64,000 bases of DNA from Streptomyces brasiliensis (lineage in GTDB: Bacteria > Actinomycetota > Actinomycetes > Streptomycetales > Streptomycetaceae). The position numbers were made by a program, and so were the translations under genes. Under the pieces are notes generated by a model. It had not been told where the DNA came from and ran no database searches. It saw nothing but the letters and a program-made list of their open reading frames with translations. Position 1 is the first letter of the stretch, and every line of letters begins with the position of its first letter. Location: the NCBI RefSeq assembly GCF_014647875.1, contig NZ_BMQA01000009.1, positions 124,001 through 188,000 on the forward strand, read 5' to 3'. Below, in pieces: positions 44,021 to 53,905 of the stretch.

Positions 44021-44887
44021 TCAGGCCACCGTCAGCCCGCCGGTGTGCGCCGTGGCGGGAGCCTCGGGCGGCTCGAAGTCGAGGGCCTGCCGTATCCCGG
44101 CCGCGACCGCCGGATGCACGGGCAGCGCGAGATGCCCGATCCCGGTCACCCGCACGTTCTGTGCCATCAGGTCGGGATGGTCGAGACAGGCGCTCTCCAG
44201 CGGGTCCACCAGGGAGTCGAGGTCGCTCCAGAAGCTGACGAAGCGCGTACGGCAGCCGGGGGCGGGCCGGGCCAGCTCCTCGACGACCTCCGAGCCCGGG
44301 CGCATCTGGCGCACGATCGGGTGTGCGTCCGCCAGCGGGACGGCCCGGGTGCCGGAGTGCGGGGTCCCCAGCGTCACCAGCGTGCGGACCCGCAGGTCAC
44401 CGCCGAGACACTGTGCGTAGTAACGCGCGATCAGACCGCCGAGACTGTGCCCCACGATGTCGACGTGCGGACTGCCGGTGCGCTCGCAGATCTCCTCTAT
44501 GTGCCGGCCGAGCAGCTCGGCCGCGGTGCGGATGTCGCAGGTCAGCGGCGAGTAGTTGAGCGACTCCACCTGCTGTCCGCCGTGCTGGGCGAGACTGCGG
44601 CGCAGCAGCACGAACACCGAGCGGTTGTCGATGAAACCGTGCAGCAGGACGACCGGGGGAGCGGCCTGGACCGGCAGCCGCGCGGCGTCCTCCGCCGAGG
44701 GCAGGGCGCGGGCCGGGGAGCGGCGCTCCTGGACGATGCCGGTCGGATAGAGCAGGAGGTGCCCCGCGAGGATCGTGATCTCCAGGGCGGTGGCCTTGAG
44801 GAAGGCCAGGGAGAGTCCCGCGAGCCGGGCGGGAATCAGGAGCTGACCGAGCGGGCGAAGGGGCTCCAGAGCCCTGGTGACCTTCAT
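44021..44887 (-). CDS. Alpha/beta-hydrolase lipase/esterase
   Basis: 288 residues from ATG at 44887, with CAGGAGG 6 nt upstream. A hydrophobic N-terminal region (LAGLSLAFLKATALEITILA) may anchor or export it. The catalytic set fits a triacylglycerol lipase of the EstA/LipA type: oxyanion HGFIDN, nucleophile elbow GHSLGG, acid likely in SDLDSLVDP, and His in GIGHLALP. LVTLGTPHSGT is a family hallmark. It should hydrolyse acyl esters at or outside the membrane. The gene stands alone, convergent to nothing close, with icmB divergent 300 bp away. Confidence 0.85.
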   Translation of the reverse strand: MKVTRALEPLRPLGQLLIPARLAGLSLAFLKATALEITILAGHLLLYPTGIVQERRSPARALPSAEDAARLPVQAAPPVVLLHGFIDNRSVFVLLRRSLAQHGGQQVESLNYSPLTCDIRTAAELLGRHIEEICERTGSPHVDIVGHSLGGLIARYYAQCLGGDLRVRTLVTLGTPHSGTRAVPLADAHPIVRQMRPGSEVVEELARPAPGCRTRFVSFWSDLDSLVDPLESACLDHPDLMAQNVRVTGIGHLALPVHPAVAAGIRQALDFEPPEAPATAHTGGLTVA

Positions 44888-45189
44888 GGCCGACCTCCTG
44901 TCGGCACACGGGAGGACGGCTCCGTCCCCCGTGTGCGCTCGTGGGAAGCCGAGCAGAGGGGCGTCGAGGGTGCGAAATACCTCCCTGTGCACCCTTCGCG
45001 TCCCTGCGGACCACGCTGCGGCTCCCGAACGTGTCCCATCGTGTGATTTCCCCCTCGGTCACTGCCGCGAAACTGCCGGTTGCGCGATGCTGGAGATAAC
45101 GTTCGTTCACTTCGCGACGGGTGGCGGCACGCGCGGAATGTGCGGTACTTCTCGGTACGGATGGATCCAGTCGCTTCATGGAGGCAGTG
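44888..45189. promoter_or_regulatory. Divergent region between lipase and icmB
   Basis: 302 bp that should hold both promoters. I see no strong inverted repeat, riboswitch or gene. GGAGG at 45180-45184 is the icmB ribosome site. Confidence 0.35.
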
Positions 45190-45606
<417 letters not shown>

Positions 45607-45734
45607 TCCGGAATTCACCAGCCCGTCCGGGGGTACTCCATCTGGGGGAGTTCGAGGACGAGGCCGTTCAGGCCGAAGCGAAGTCCGGAGGCGCAGGCGC
45701 AGCCCCCAGAGCCGAGGGCCGGGGTCGAGCGCAC

Positions 45735-47348
45735 CTAGCTGACGTCCAGTTCCCCGGCCATCGCCGCCCGCAACCGCAGCGTCGTCATGAGTCTCTGGAA
45801 GGCCTCCGCCCAGTACCCCCCGGCCCCCGGCGACGCGTCCTCCCGTTCGTCCGGTACCGCCAGCAGGCCCTCCAGCCGCGCGGCCTCCGCGGGATCCAGG
45901 CAGCGCTCGGCCAGTCCCATCACTCCACTGAAACTCCAGGGATAACTCCCCGCGTCTCGAGCGATGTCGAGGGCGTCCACCACCGCCCGTCCCAGCGGCG
46001 CGGCCCACGGCACCGCGCACACCCCGAGCAACTGGAACGCCTCGGACAGGCCGTGCGTCGCGATGAACCCCGCCACCCACTCGGCGCGTTCCCGGGTGTC
46101 GAGCACGCTCAGCAGCTTGGCCCGGTCTGCCAGCGACACCGCTCCCGGTCCGCCGGCCTCGAGCGCCGAGGGCGCTCCCAGCAGGGCCCGCGACCACGTG
46201 GCGTCCCGCTGCCGTACCGCTGCCCGGCACCACGCCGCGTGCAGTTCGCCCTGCCAGCCGTCCGCCACCGGCAGTGTCACGATCTCCTCGGGCGTACGCC
46301 CGCCGAGCCGCCCCGGCCACGTCCCGAGCGGCGCCGCTTCCATCAACTGGCCGAGCCACCACGACCGTTCTCCTCTACCCGTCGGAGGTTTGGCCACGAC
46401 ACCGTCTCTCTCCATCCTCGGGTCGCACTCAAGCGGCGCCTCCACCGCGATCGTCGGCGTCTCGAGCGTGCGGTCGAGGGCCACGCAGGCCGCGGCCCGG
46501 ACGGCCATCCGCGCGGCGAGCGCCGAATCCGGCAGCGCGGACAGCAACTCCGCCGCCGTCGACCGCACATTGCGGCTGCGGTCGCTCAGCGCCCGCTCCA
46601 GGAACGGCTCGTCCTCGGCGCTCAGTCCGGTGCGCAGCGAGTCGAGGAACATCAGCCGGTCCTCCGCGCGCTCCGTCGCCCACGTCGCCTCCAGCAACTC
46701 ACGTGCCACAGCGGGCCGGTCCGCCCGTACCGCCCCGAGCAGCGCGACCCGCTCGGCGAACAGCCCTTCCTGCCACAGCCGTTGCACCTCGCCGGTGTCC
46801 TGTAGGTCCGGCAGCGCGGCCCCGCCGCCCGGTGCCGCACGCAGGGCGAACCGCCAGTCCGGGTTCAGCCGGGCCAGCCACAGGGCCCGGGGCCCCGCGA
46901 ACGCCAGCGCCGCGGGCCGCAGATCGGTGCGCCCCCGGGCCGCGTCGAGGAGCGCGGGCAAGGTCTGCGGGGGCGCCGCGTACCCGTGGGCGTTGGCCGT
47001 CGCCAGCCACTGGGGCAGAAGCTCCATCAGGTCCGGGGAGGTGCCCCGGCGGCCGCCGCCCGTGCCGGGCCGGTCGGCCAGCAGCAGGGCGAGCCTGCGG
47101 GCCGCCGCCTCGGGCAGCGCCGGGCGCGCGTCCTCGGCGGCCGGCTCCACACGCCGGGCGGCCGGCGCCGGACGCAGACCCGCCCGCCGCCGTACGGCCG
47201 CCATGGCCGCCGCGTCCAGCAGCGCCACCGGCGCCTCCCGGCCCGGGGCACCGCCCACGGGGGCGCGGCGGTCGGTGCCGAGGAGTGCGGCCGTGACCAA
47301 CTCCTCCCAGCGGTCCGGCCGGTCGTCGGGCGTGGAGGCCTCCCTCAT
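45735..47348 (-). CDS. DUF5691-like protein of the MoxR-VWA module
   Basis: 537 residues from ATG at 47348, with AAAGGGAG 4 nt upstream. It opens DRWEELVTAALLGTDRRAPV, the pattern of DUF5691 proteins. The body is Ala/Leu/Arg-rich and helical, probably a HEAT-like repeat (for example FLERALSDRSRNVRSTAAEL with LLSALPDSALAARMAVRAAA). There is no catalytic motif, signal or membrane segment. It lies 41 nt downstream of the SWIM-protein gene in the same operon, divergent from the MoxR operon. In related clusters DUF5691 and SWIM proteins accompany MoxR ATPases. A scaffold or adaptor role is inferred. Confidence 0.7.
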   Translation of the reverse strand: MREASTPDDRPDRWEELVTAALLGTDRRAPVGGAPGREAPVALLDAAAMAAVRRRAGLRPAPAARRVEPAAEDARPALPEAAARRLALLLADRPGTGGGRRGTSPDLMELLPQWLATANAHGYAAPPQTLPALLDAARGRTDLRPAALAFAGPRALWLARLNPDWRFALRAAPGGGAALPDLQDTGEVQRLWQEGLFAERVALLGAVRADRPAVARELLEATWATERAEDRLMFLDSLRTGLSAEDEPFLERALSDRSRNVRSTAAELLSALPDSALAARMAVRAAACVALDRTLETPTIAVEAPLECDPRMERDGVVAKPPTGRGERSWWLGQLMEAAPLGTWPGRLGGRTPEEIVTLPVADGWQGELHAAWCRAAVRQRDATWSRALLGAPSALEAGGPGAVSLADRAKLLSVLDTRERAEWVAGFIATHGLSEAFQLLGVCAVPWAAPLGRAVVDALDIARDAGSYPWSFSGVMGLAERCLDPAEAARLEGLLAVPDEREDASPGAGGYWAEAFQRLMTTLRLRAAMAGELDVS

Positions 47349-47389
47349 ACGACTCCCTTTCTGTGCGTGCTCCACCGGCTCCGTTCGGT

Positions 47390-48745
47390 TCAACACAGCG
47401 TCACCGCCTGTCCCGTCCCCTCCGGCCAGGCCGTGAGCGGTGTGAAGCCCCGGTGGCCGCACTCGCCGAAGACCTTGACGGGGGCACCGCCGGAGAGGGC
47501 GACCAGTCGCCACAGGCCCGGGCGGGAGCGCGCGGCCGGAGTGAGCGGCAGCGCCTCGTCCGCGTCGGCGTCCGCCAGCTGCCAGGAGTCGCCGTCCGGG
47601 ACCGGTACGACGCGATCCAGCGTCACCGGCACCGCGTCCAGCCACGGGTCGTCCCGCAGCGCCTCGCCGTAGCGGGCGGCGGCCTGTGCCGTACTCACTC
47701 CCGGGGGCCGTATCGCGGTGGGCGAGGGCGGGGCGAACTGCTCGCCCAGGGCCGCGCGCAGCTGTCCGGCGCCCGGATAGGCGGCCACCTCCGCCTCCAG
47801 CGCTAGCCCGACCGGCAGCGCCAGTTCGGGGGACCGGCCGGCGGCGCCGTAGGAGAGGAGCAGGCAGGTGCGGGCCGAGTCGGCGCCGTGCAGCCAGATC
47901 CGGCGCGTCGTCAGCTTCACGTCCGCCGTGTCGTACTGGGCGAGGACCAGCCAGCGGTCGCGCACCGGTGGGCCGTCCGCCGAGGCCGGCAGGCCCAGGC
48001 GGGAGCGGACCGTCGCCGCGAGGCCCTCCGGGAGCCGCTCGCGGCGCAGCCAGCCCTGGTCGAGGAGGTGCAGCAGCGCGCACTCCTCGAGGAGGCGCAC
48101 CGGCCAGCCCGGCCCCGACCCCGGTACGGCCCCCAGCTCCCGCACCCGCGCGGCCAGTCCGGGCGCCTGTGCGTCGACCATGCGGGCCGCCGTCTCCTCC
48201 CACAGCCCGTACCCCTCGCGCTCCGCCGTGGCCAGGCCGCCGCGCAGCAGGTCCGCGAGCCGCTGTTCCAGCTCCGTCGCCCCCGCCGTGACCCGCTCGG
48301 CGCGGCGCTCCGCCCTGCGCCGCGCCGCCTCGAGATCACCGGACCCGGACGCGGAACCCCCGCCGCCCGCCGTCCGTTTCTCCCGGGCACGCTTCTTCCT
48401 GTCCTCGATCCACTGCTCGGCCCAGTCCGGCGCCTTCCCTGTCGGCACCGCACCGTCCCCGCCCGCCCACAGCAACAGCAGCCCGAGCGCGTGCTTGCAC
48501 GGGAACTTCCGGCTCGGACAACTGCACTTGTACGCGGGCCCTGCCGAGTCCGCGATGTCGACGACCGTCTGATACGGCCTGCTGCCGCTCCCCTTGCACA
48601 GCCCCCACACCGTCCCCTCGTCGGAACTCCCCGCCTCGGACCACGGACCGGCCGCGCCGAGTTTGCTTCCCGCTTTGCGTGACGCGGCGTCAGGCGCCAG
48701 TGCCAGCACCTGGTCCGCCGTCCAGCGCACCCCCTGCTGAGTCAT
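47390..48745 (-). CDS. SWIM zinc-finger protein (YehQ-like)
   Basis: 451 residues from ATG at 48745; upstream in-frame starts (48769, 48775) are possible. It begins MTQQGVRWTADQVLALAPDA, a conserved opening of this family. The SWIM motif CSCPSRKFPCKHALGLLLLW (C-x-C-x(n)-C-x-H, about residue 65) should bind zinc and contact nucleic acid or protein. A charged helical linker (RKKRAREKR and RRRAERRAERV) and a large domain without known motifs follow. Its E. coli counterpart would be YehQ, encoded with the MoxR ATPase YehL and the VWA protein YehP. Here it is divergent from those partners. Confidence 0.8.
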   Translation of the reverse strand: MTQQGVRWTADQVLALAPDAASRKAGSKLGAAGPWSEAGSSDEGTVWGLCKGSGSRPYQTVVDIADSAGPAYKCSCPSRKFPCKHALGLLLLWAGGDGAVPTGKAPDWAEQWIEDRKKRAREKRTAGGGGSASGSGDLEAARRRAERRAERVTAGATELEQRLADLLRGGLATAEREGYGLWEETAARMVDAQAPGLAARVRELGAVPGSGPGWPVRLLEECALLHLLDQGWLRRERLPEGLAATVRSRLGLPASADGPPVRDRWLVLAQYDTADVKLTTRRIWLHGADSARTCLLLSYGAAGRSPELALPVGLALEAEVAAYPGAGQLRAALGEQFAPPSPTAIRPPGVSTAQAAARYGEALRDDPWLDAVPVTLDRVVPVPDGDSWQLADADADEALPLTPAARSRPGLWRLVALSGGAPVKVFGECGHRGFTPLTAWPEGTGQAVTLC

Positions 48746-48765
48746 GGCATCGAAGGTAGATCCCC

Positions 48766-48822
48766 CCACTGACAATCGGCCTCACGAGAGTGTCTGCGCA
48801 GGTCATAACGCATTGTCAGTGG
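48766..48822. promoter_or_regulatory. Inverted 11-bp elements in the divergent MoxR-module promoter
   Basis: CCACTGACAAT (48766-48776) and its exact complement ATTGTCAGTGG (48812-48822) are separated by 35 bp, centred between the divergent SWIM and MoxR starts. Each includes a TTGTCA-like -35 element on one strand. They could be a two-site operator controlling both operons at once. Confidence 0.5.
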
Positions 48823-48877
48823 CGTGGTGCACGGTGGGAACCAGATCCGAACGGCCGAGCTGGAGGGGACCTCAGCC

Positions 48878-50008
48878 ATGACTGTGACCGTGGAACCGAC
48901 GTCCGGGCAGACGCGCGAGAAGGAGCCGAGCGAGGCGTTGCGGCCGCACGCCGAGGACACCTTCGCCGCCGAACTCGCCGCGCTGGCCGCGCAGGACGAC
49001 CGCCCACGCCCGGCCCGCTGGAAACTGTCGCCGTGGGCGGTGGCGACCTACCTCCTCGGCGGCACGCTGCCGGACGGCACAGTGATCTCGCCGAAGTACG
49101 TGGGCCCGCGCCGCATCGTCGAGGTCGCCGTCACCACCCTCGCCACCGACCGCGCCCTGCTCCTGCTCGGCGTGCCCGGCACCGCCAAGACCTGGGTGTC
49201 GGAGCACCTGGCCGCGGCGGTGAGCGGCGACTCCACACTGCTCGTGCAGGGCACGGCCGGCACGCCGGAGGAGGCGATCCGGTACGGCTGGAACTACGCG
49301 CAGTTGCTCGCGCACGGCCCCAGTCGCGACGCGCTCGTGCCCAGCCCCGTCATGCGGGCCATGGCCGAGGGCATGACCGCGCGAGTGGAGGAGCTGACCC
49401 GTATCCCGGCCGATGTGCAGGACACTCTGATCACGATCCTGTCCGAGAAGACGCTGCCGATACCCGAGCTGGGCCAGGAGGTGCAGGCGGTCCGCGGCTT
49501 CAACCTCATCGCCACCGCCAACGACCGCGACCGCGGTGTCAACGACCTCTCCAGTGCCCTGCGCCGCCGCTTCAACACCGTGGTGCTGCCGCTGCCGGAG
49601 AGCGCCGACGCCGAGGTCGACATCGTCTCGCGCCGCGTCGACCAGATCGGCCGCTCCCTCGATCTGCCGGCCGTGCCCGACGGCATCGACGAGATCCGCC
49701 GCGTGGTGACCGTCTTCCGTGAGCTGCGCGACGGGGTCACCAGCGACGGGCGGACGAAGCTGAAGTCGCCGAGCGGCACGCTGTCCACGGCCGAGGCCAT
49801 CTCCGTCGTCACCAACGGGCTTGCGCTGGCCGCCCACTTCGGCGACGGCGTGCTGCACGCGGGTGATGTCGCCGCCGGCATCCTCGGAGCCGTGGTCCGT
49901 GACCCGGCGGCCGACCGCGTCGTCTGGCAGGAGTATCTGGAGACCGTCGTGCGCGAGCGCGACGGCTGGAAGGACTTCTACCGGGCCTGCCGGGAGGTGA
50001 GCGCGTGA
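48878..50008 (+). CDS. MoxR-type AAA+ ATPase (YehL-like)
   Basis: 376 residues from ATG at 48878, with GGAGGGGA upstream. The AAA+ core has Walker A GVPGTAKTW (about 103-111). Sensor 1 is ATANDRDRG and the arginine-finger/second-region-of-homology stretch is DLSSALRRRFNTVVLP. A C-terminal helical lid follows. MoxR proteins act as chaperones that remodel or activate target complexes together with VWA partners that use a metal-ion-dependent adhesion site. The next two genes overlap by 4 nt each (GTGA), so the three proteins are made together. The YehL subfamily is uncharacterised. Confidence 0.88.
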   Translation: MTVTVEPTSGQTREKEPSEALRPHAEDTFAAELAALAAQDDRPRPARWKLSPWAVATYLLGGTLPDGTVISPKYVGPRRIVEVAVTTLATDRALLLLGVPGTAKTWVSEHLAAAVSGDSTLLVQGTAGTPEEAIRYGWNYAQLLAHGPSRDALVPSPVMRAMAEGMTARVEELTRIPADVQDTLITILSEKTLPIPELGQEVQAVRGFNLIATANDRDRGVNDLSSALRRRFNTVVLPLPESADAEVDIVSRRVDQIGRSLDLPAVPDGIDEIRRVVTVFRELRDGVTSDGRTKLKSPSGTLSTAEAISVVTNGLALAAHFGDGVLHAGDVAAGILGAVVRDPAADRVVWQEYLETVVRERDGWKDFYRACREVSA

Positions 50009-52575
50009 GCGACACCGGGTCGGCGTTCGCGTCCGGACCGTTGCTGCTCGGGGTGCGGCACCACGGACCGGGATCGGCGCGGGCGGTACGGGCCGCGCTG
50101 GACGCCGCCCGGCCGGCCGTGGTGCTGATCGAGGGGCCGCCCGAGGCCGACGGTCTCGTGCCGCTGGCCGCCGACGAGGAGATGCGCCCGCCGGTCGCCC
50201 TGCTCGCCCATGCCGTGGACGAGCCCGGCCGTTCGGCGTTCTGGCCGCTGGCGGAGTTCTCCCCCGAGTGGGTGGCGATCCGCTGGGCCCTGGAGCACGG
50301 GGTCCCGGCCCGCTTCATCGACCTGCCCGCCATGCACACCCTTGCGTGGGGGGAGGGGGAGGCACCGGACGGGGAGCCTTCCCGGGTCGATGAGGGGCGG
50401 CCTCCGGAGGCTGAGGAGGGGAAGCTTCCGGAGGCCGCCGAGGACGACGACGGGGCCACCGCCGAGCGGAACCTCCGCGTCGACCCGATCTCCGTGCTCG
50501 CCGAGACCGCCGGGTACGACGATCCGGAGCGCTGGTGGGAGGACGTCGTCGAGCACCGCGTGGGGGAGGGGGCGGCCTTCGCACCGTTCGTCGCCATCGA
50601 GGAGGCCATGGCGGCGCTGCGCGAGACGTACGGCACCGGCGGGCATGACCGGGACCTCGTGCGGGAGGCGTACATGCGGCTCCAACTGCGGGCAACGCAA
50701 CGCGAGTTCGGTGATGCCTTGGCCGTGGTGTGCGGGGCGTGGCACGTGCCCGCGCTGCGCCGGAAGGCCGCCGTCACCGCCGACCGGGCACTCCTGAAGG
50801 GGCTGCCCAAGGTCAAGGTGGACATGACCTGGGTGCCCTGGACGCACCGCAGACTGTCCCGGTACAGCGGGTACGGGGCGGGCATCGAGTCGCCGGGCTG
50901 GTACGGGCACCTGTTCGGCGTGCCGGACCGGCCGGTCGAGCGGTGGCTGACCAAGGTCGCGGGGCTGCTGCGCGCGGAGGACCGGATCGTGTCCTCCGCG
51001 CACGTCATCGAGGCGGTCCGGCTCGCCGAGACCCTTGCGGCGATGCGCGGGCGCCCGCTGCCGGGCCTGGGCGAGACGACCGACGCGGTGCGCGCGGTGA
51101 TGTGCGACGGCTCGGACGTGCCGCTGGCCCTGGTGCACGACCGGCTCGTGGTCGGCGACGTCCTGGGCGAGGTATCCGAGTCTGCGCCCGCGGTGCCGTT
51201 GCAGCGGGACCTGGCCCGGCTGCAGCGCCGGCTGCGGCTCAAACCGGAGGCGCTGGAGCGGGAGTTGGAGCTCGACCTGCGCAGGGACACCGACGCGGGG
51301 CGCAGCAGACTGCTGCACCGGCTGCGGCTGCTCGGCATCGGGTGGGGCGAGCCGGCACAGTCACGCGGCAGCACGGGCACCTTCCGGGAGACGTGGCGGC
51401 TGCGCTGGGAGCCGGAGCTGTCGGTGCGGGTCGCCGAGGCCGGGGTGTGGGGCACGACGGTGATCGGCGCGGCGACGGCCAGGGCCGAGTCGGACGCCGC
51501 GGGCGCGCAGTCGCTGGCCGACGTCACCGCACTGGCCGAGCGCTGCCTGCTCGCCGAACTGGGCGACGCACTTCCCGTGGTGATGCGCGCCCTCGCCGAC
51601 CGCGCGGCACTCGACACCGACGTCGGCCACCTGGCCCAGGCCCTCCCGGCCCTGGTCCGCTCCCTGCGCTACGGCGACGTACGCGGCACCGACACCCGGG
51701 CCCTGACCGACGTCGCGGCGGGCCTCGCGGAGCGCATCTTCGTGGCCCTGCCTCCGGCCTGCACCTCCCTCGACGCCGAGGCGGCGGAGGAAATGCGCGG
51801 CCATGTGGACTCGGTGCACGGGGCGGTGGCGCTGCTGGCGGAGGTGTCGAGACGCGGCGAGGAAGCCGAGACCGGGTTCGGGGCCGGGCAGGGGAATCCC
51901 GGCGGAGGGCCGGGCGACGGGTCCGCATCGCGCGGGCACGACGCGGGGGCTTCCGGTCGAGGCGACGGTGGCGCGGGGCCCTCCGGCCCACCGCGTGTGT
52001 CCCCGTCTCCCCCCGCGCACACCGACCTCCGTGCCCGATGGCGCTCGGTGCTGCGGGCTCTGTCGCTGCGGGACACCGTGCCCGGTGTCATCCGGGGGCG
52101 GGTGGTGCGGTTGCTGCTGGACGACGGAGAGTTGGCACAGGGGGAGGCGGCTCGCCTCATGGGGTTGGTGCTGTCGGTGGGGACGCCGCCGGCGGATGCG
52201 GCCGCCTGGATCGAGGGGTTCGTCGGCGGCGGGGGCGGCATGCTGCTGGTGCACGACGAGCGGCTGCTCGGGCTGGTCGACGCCTGGCTGACCGGGGTGC
52301 CGGCGGAAGCCTTCACGGACGTACTGCCGCTGCTGCGGCGCACGTTCTCGGCGTACGAACCGGGCGTGCGCAGAACCCTGGGCGAGCTGGTGCGACGCGG
52401 ACCGGGTGAGCGGGCCGACGCGGTCGGCGGACAGGGCTCGGGCCTGCCCGGCTTCCACCCGCAACCGGACACCGAGCGCGCGGACGCCGTGCTTCCGCTG
52501 CTGCGACTGCTGCTCGGCCTGGACACCGACGATGCGAACACCGACGACAACGACCTGGTGGGGGTGGGTACGTGA
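50005..52575 (+). CDS. DUF5682-like protein of the MoxR-VWA module (YehM-like)
   Basis: 856 residues from GTG at 50005, overlapping the ATPase stop (GTGA). The opening LLLGVRHHGPGSARAVRAAL and LIEGPPEADGL match DUF5682, with a conserved HHGPGS. An acidic insert (EAPDGEPSRVDEGRPPEAEE) occurs near residue 120 and a Gly/Ser-rich linker near 630-670. The histidine-containing motif and the segment ALAVVCGAWHVPALRRKAAV recall TraB/ChaN-type folds, which bind metals or haem; that link is weak. It may be the client or catalytic partner of the ATPase. No signal peptide. Confidence 0.75.
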   Translation: MSDTGSAFASGPLLLGVRHHGPGSARAVRAALDAARPAVVLIEGPPEADGLVPLAADEEMRPPVALLAHAVDEPGRSAFWPLAEFSPEWVAIRWALEHGVPARFIDLPAMHTLAWGEGEAPDGEPSRVDEGRPPEAEEGKLPEAAEDDDGATAERNLRVDPISVLAETAGYDDPERWWEDVVEHRVGEGAAFAPFVAIEEAMAALRETYGTGGHDRDLVREAYMRLQLRATQREFGDALAVVCGAWHVPALRRKAAVTADRALLKGLPKVKVDMTWVPWTHRRLSRYSGYGAGIESPGWYGHLFGVPDRPVERWLTKVAGLLRAEDRIVSSAHVIEAVRLAETLAAMRGRPLPGLGETTDAVRAVMCDGSDVPLALVHDRLVVGDVLGEVSESAPAVPLQRDLARLQRRLRLKPEALERELELDLRRDTDAGRSRLLHRLRLLGIGWGEPAQSRGSTGTFRETWRLRWEPELSVRVAEAGVWGTTVIGAATARAESDAAGAQSLADVTALAERCLLAELGDALPVVMRALADRAALDTDVGHLAQALPALVRSLRYGDVRGTDTRALTDVAAGLAERIFVALPPACTSLDAEAAEEMRGHVDSVHGAVALLAEVSRRGEEAETGFGAGQGNPGGGPGDGSASRGHDAGASGRGDGGAGPSGPPRVSPSPPAHTDLRARWRSVLRALSLRDTVPGVIRGRVVRLLLDDGELAQGEAARLMGLVLSVGTPPADAAAWIEGFVGGGGGMLLVHDERLLGLVDAWLTGVPAEAFTDVLPLLRRTFSAYEPGVRRTLGELVRRGPGERADAVGGQGSGLPGFHPQPDTERADAVLPLLRLLLGLDTDDANTDDNDLVGVGT

Positions 52576-53750
52576 CGACAGGGGCGAGCGTCGACGCCAT
52601 GGACGAGGCGGCGAGCGAGCGGCTGCGGCGCTGGCGGCTGGTGCTCGGGGGCGAGGCGGCCGACGGCACCGGCTGCGCGCTGTCCGGGCGGGACGCCGCG
52701 ATGGACGGAGCCCTGGCCGCGCTCTACGGCAAGGGGGACAAACCGCAGTCGGGGCGGGACCGTTCGGCGGGACTCGGCGCGTCGGCGCCCTCCGTGGCGC
52801 GCTGGCTCGGGGACATCCGCACCTACTTCCCCTCCTCGGTCGTCCAGGTCATGCAGCGGGACGCCATCGACCGGCTCGGGCTGTCCGCCCTGCTCCTCGA
52901 GCCGGAGATGCTGGAGGCGGTGGAGGCCGACGTGCACCTCGTCGGCACGCTGCTCTCGCTCAACAAGGCGATGCCGGAGACCGCGAAGGAGACGGCACGG
53001 GCGGTCGTGCGCAAGGTCGTCGAGAACCTGGAGAAGCGGCTCGCCACCCGCACCCGGGCCACCCTCACCGGCGCCCTCGACCGCAGTGCCCGCGTCGACC
53101 GGCCGCGCCACCACGACATCGACTGGAACCGCACCATCGCGGCCAACCTCAAGCACTACCTGCCCGAGTACGGCACGGTCGTGCCCGAGCGGCTCATCGG
53201 TTACGGCCGCGCGGCCCGGTCGGTGAAGAAGGAAGTCGTCCTCTGCATCGACCAGTCGGGCTCGATGGCGGCGTCCGTCGTCTACGCGTCCGTGTTCGGG
53301 GCGGTGCTCGCGTCCATGCGGTCCATCGACACCCGGCTCGTCGCCTTCGACACGGCCGTCGTCGACCTCACCGATCAGCTCGACGACCCCGTCGACGTCC
53401 TCTTCGGCACCCAGCTCGGCGGGGGCACGGACATCAACCGGGCGCTCGCGTACTGCCAGTCGCAGATCACCCGGCCCATGGAGACCGTGGTCGTCCTGAT
53501 CAGCGACCTGTACGAGGGAGGCATACGGAACGAGATGCTGAAGCGGGTCGCGGCGATGAAGGCGTCGGGGGTGCAGTTCGTGGCGCTGCTCGCGCTGTCG
53601 GACGAGGGGGCGCCGGCGTACGACCGCGAACACGCGGCCGCGCTGGCCGCGTTGGGAGCACCGGCGTTCGCCTGCACGCCCGACCTGTTTCCCGAGGTCA
53701 TGGCGGCGGCGGTCGAGAAGCGGCCCCTCCCGATACCGGACACCGTGTGA
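52572..53750 (+). CDS. VWA-domain protein of the MoxR module (YehP-like)
   Basis: 392 residues from GTG at 52572, overlapping the previous stop by 4 nt. A helical N-terminal half (about 1-210) includes RDAIDRLGLSALLLEPEMLE and HHDIDWNRTIAANLKHYLPE. It is followed by a VWA domain with an intact metal-ion-dependent adhesion site: DQSGSM, then T in GGGTDINRAL and D in LISDLYEGG. No signal or membrane segment is present, so it acts in the cytoplasm. VWA partners recruit substrates to MoxR ATPases. It ends the operon. Confidence 0.85.
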   Translation: MTTGASVDAMDEAASERLRRWRLVLGGEAADGTGCALSGRDAAMDGALAALYGKGDKPQSGRDRSAGLGASAPSVARWLGDIRTYFPSSVVQVMQRDAIDRLGLSALLLEPEMLEAVEADVHLVGTLLSLNKAMPETAKETARAVVRKVVENLEKRLATRTRATLTGALDRSARVDRPRHHDIDWNRTIAANLKHYLPEYGTVVPERLIGYGRAARSVKKEVVLCIDQSGSMAASVVYASVFGAVLASMRSIDTRLVAFDTAVVDLTDQLDDPVDVLFGTQLGGGTDINRALAYCQSQITRPMETVVVLISDLYEGGIRNEMLKRVAAMKASGVQFVALLALSDEGAPAYDREHAAALAALGAPAFACTPDLFPEVMAAAVEKRPLPIPDTV

Positions 53751-53774
53751 CGCCTGGCTGGAAAAGGGACATGA

Positions 53775-53789
53775 CTACCCATCGGTAAC
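53775..53789 (-). promoter_or_regulatory. GTTACCGATGGGTAG motif
   Basis: On the minus strand, differing from the 19534-19548 site at one base within the first 14. It lies 25 bp after the VWA gene and about 120 bp before the secreted-protein start. Confidence 0.35.
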
Positions 53790-53905
53790 GGGGGACTTGC
53801 GCTACCGAGGGCTGGGCATGCAAGGATCGATGCCCGTAGTGCCCGCGTCAACCGGCCGCGCCATTGTTCCCACTCGTCGAGACATGCCAGGCGTTACGTC
53901 GGGAC

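Noticed and set aside
45607..45734. Gap after icmB with short GC repeats, checked for an attachment site or mobile element.
   Set aside because: No flanking integrase, tRNA or duplicated ends in the window.
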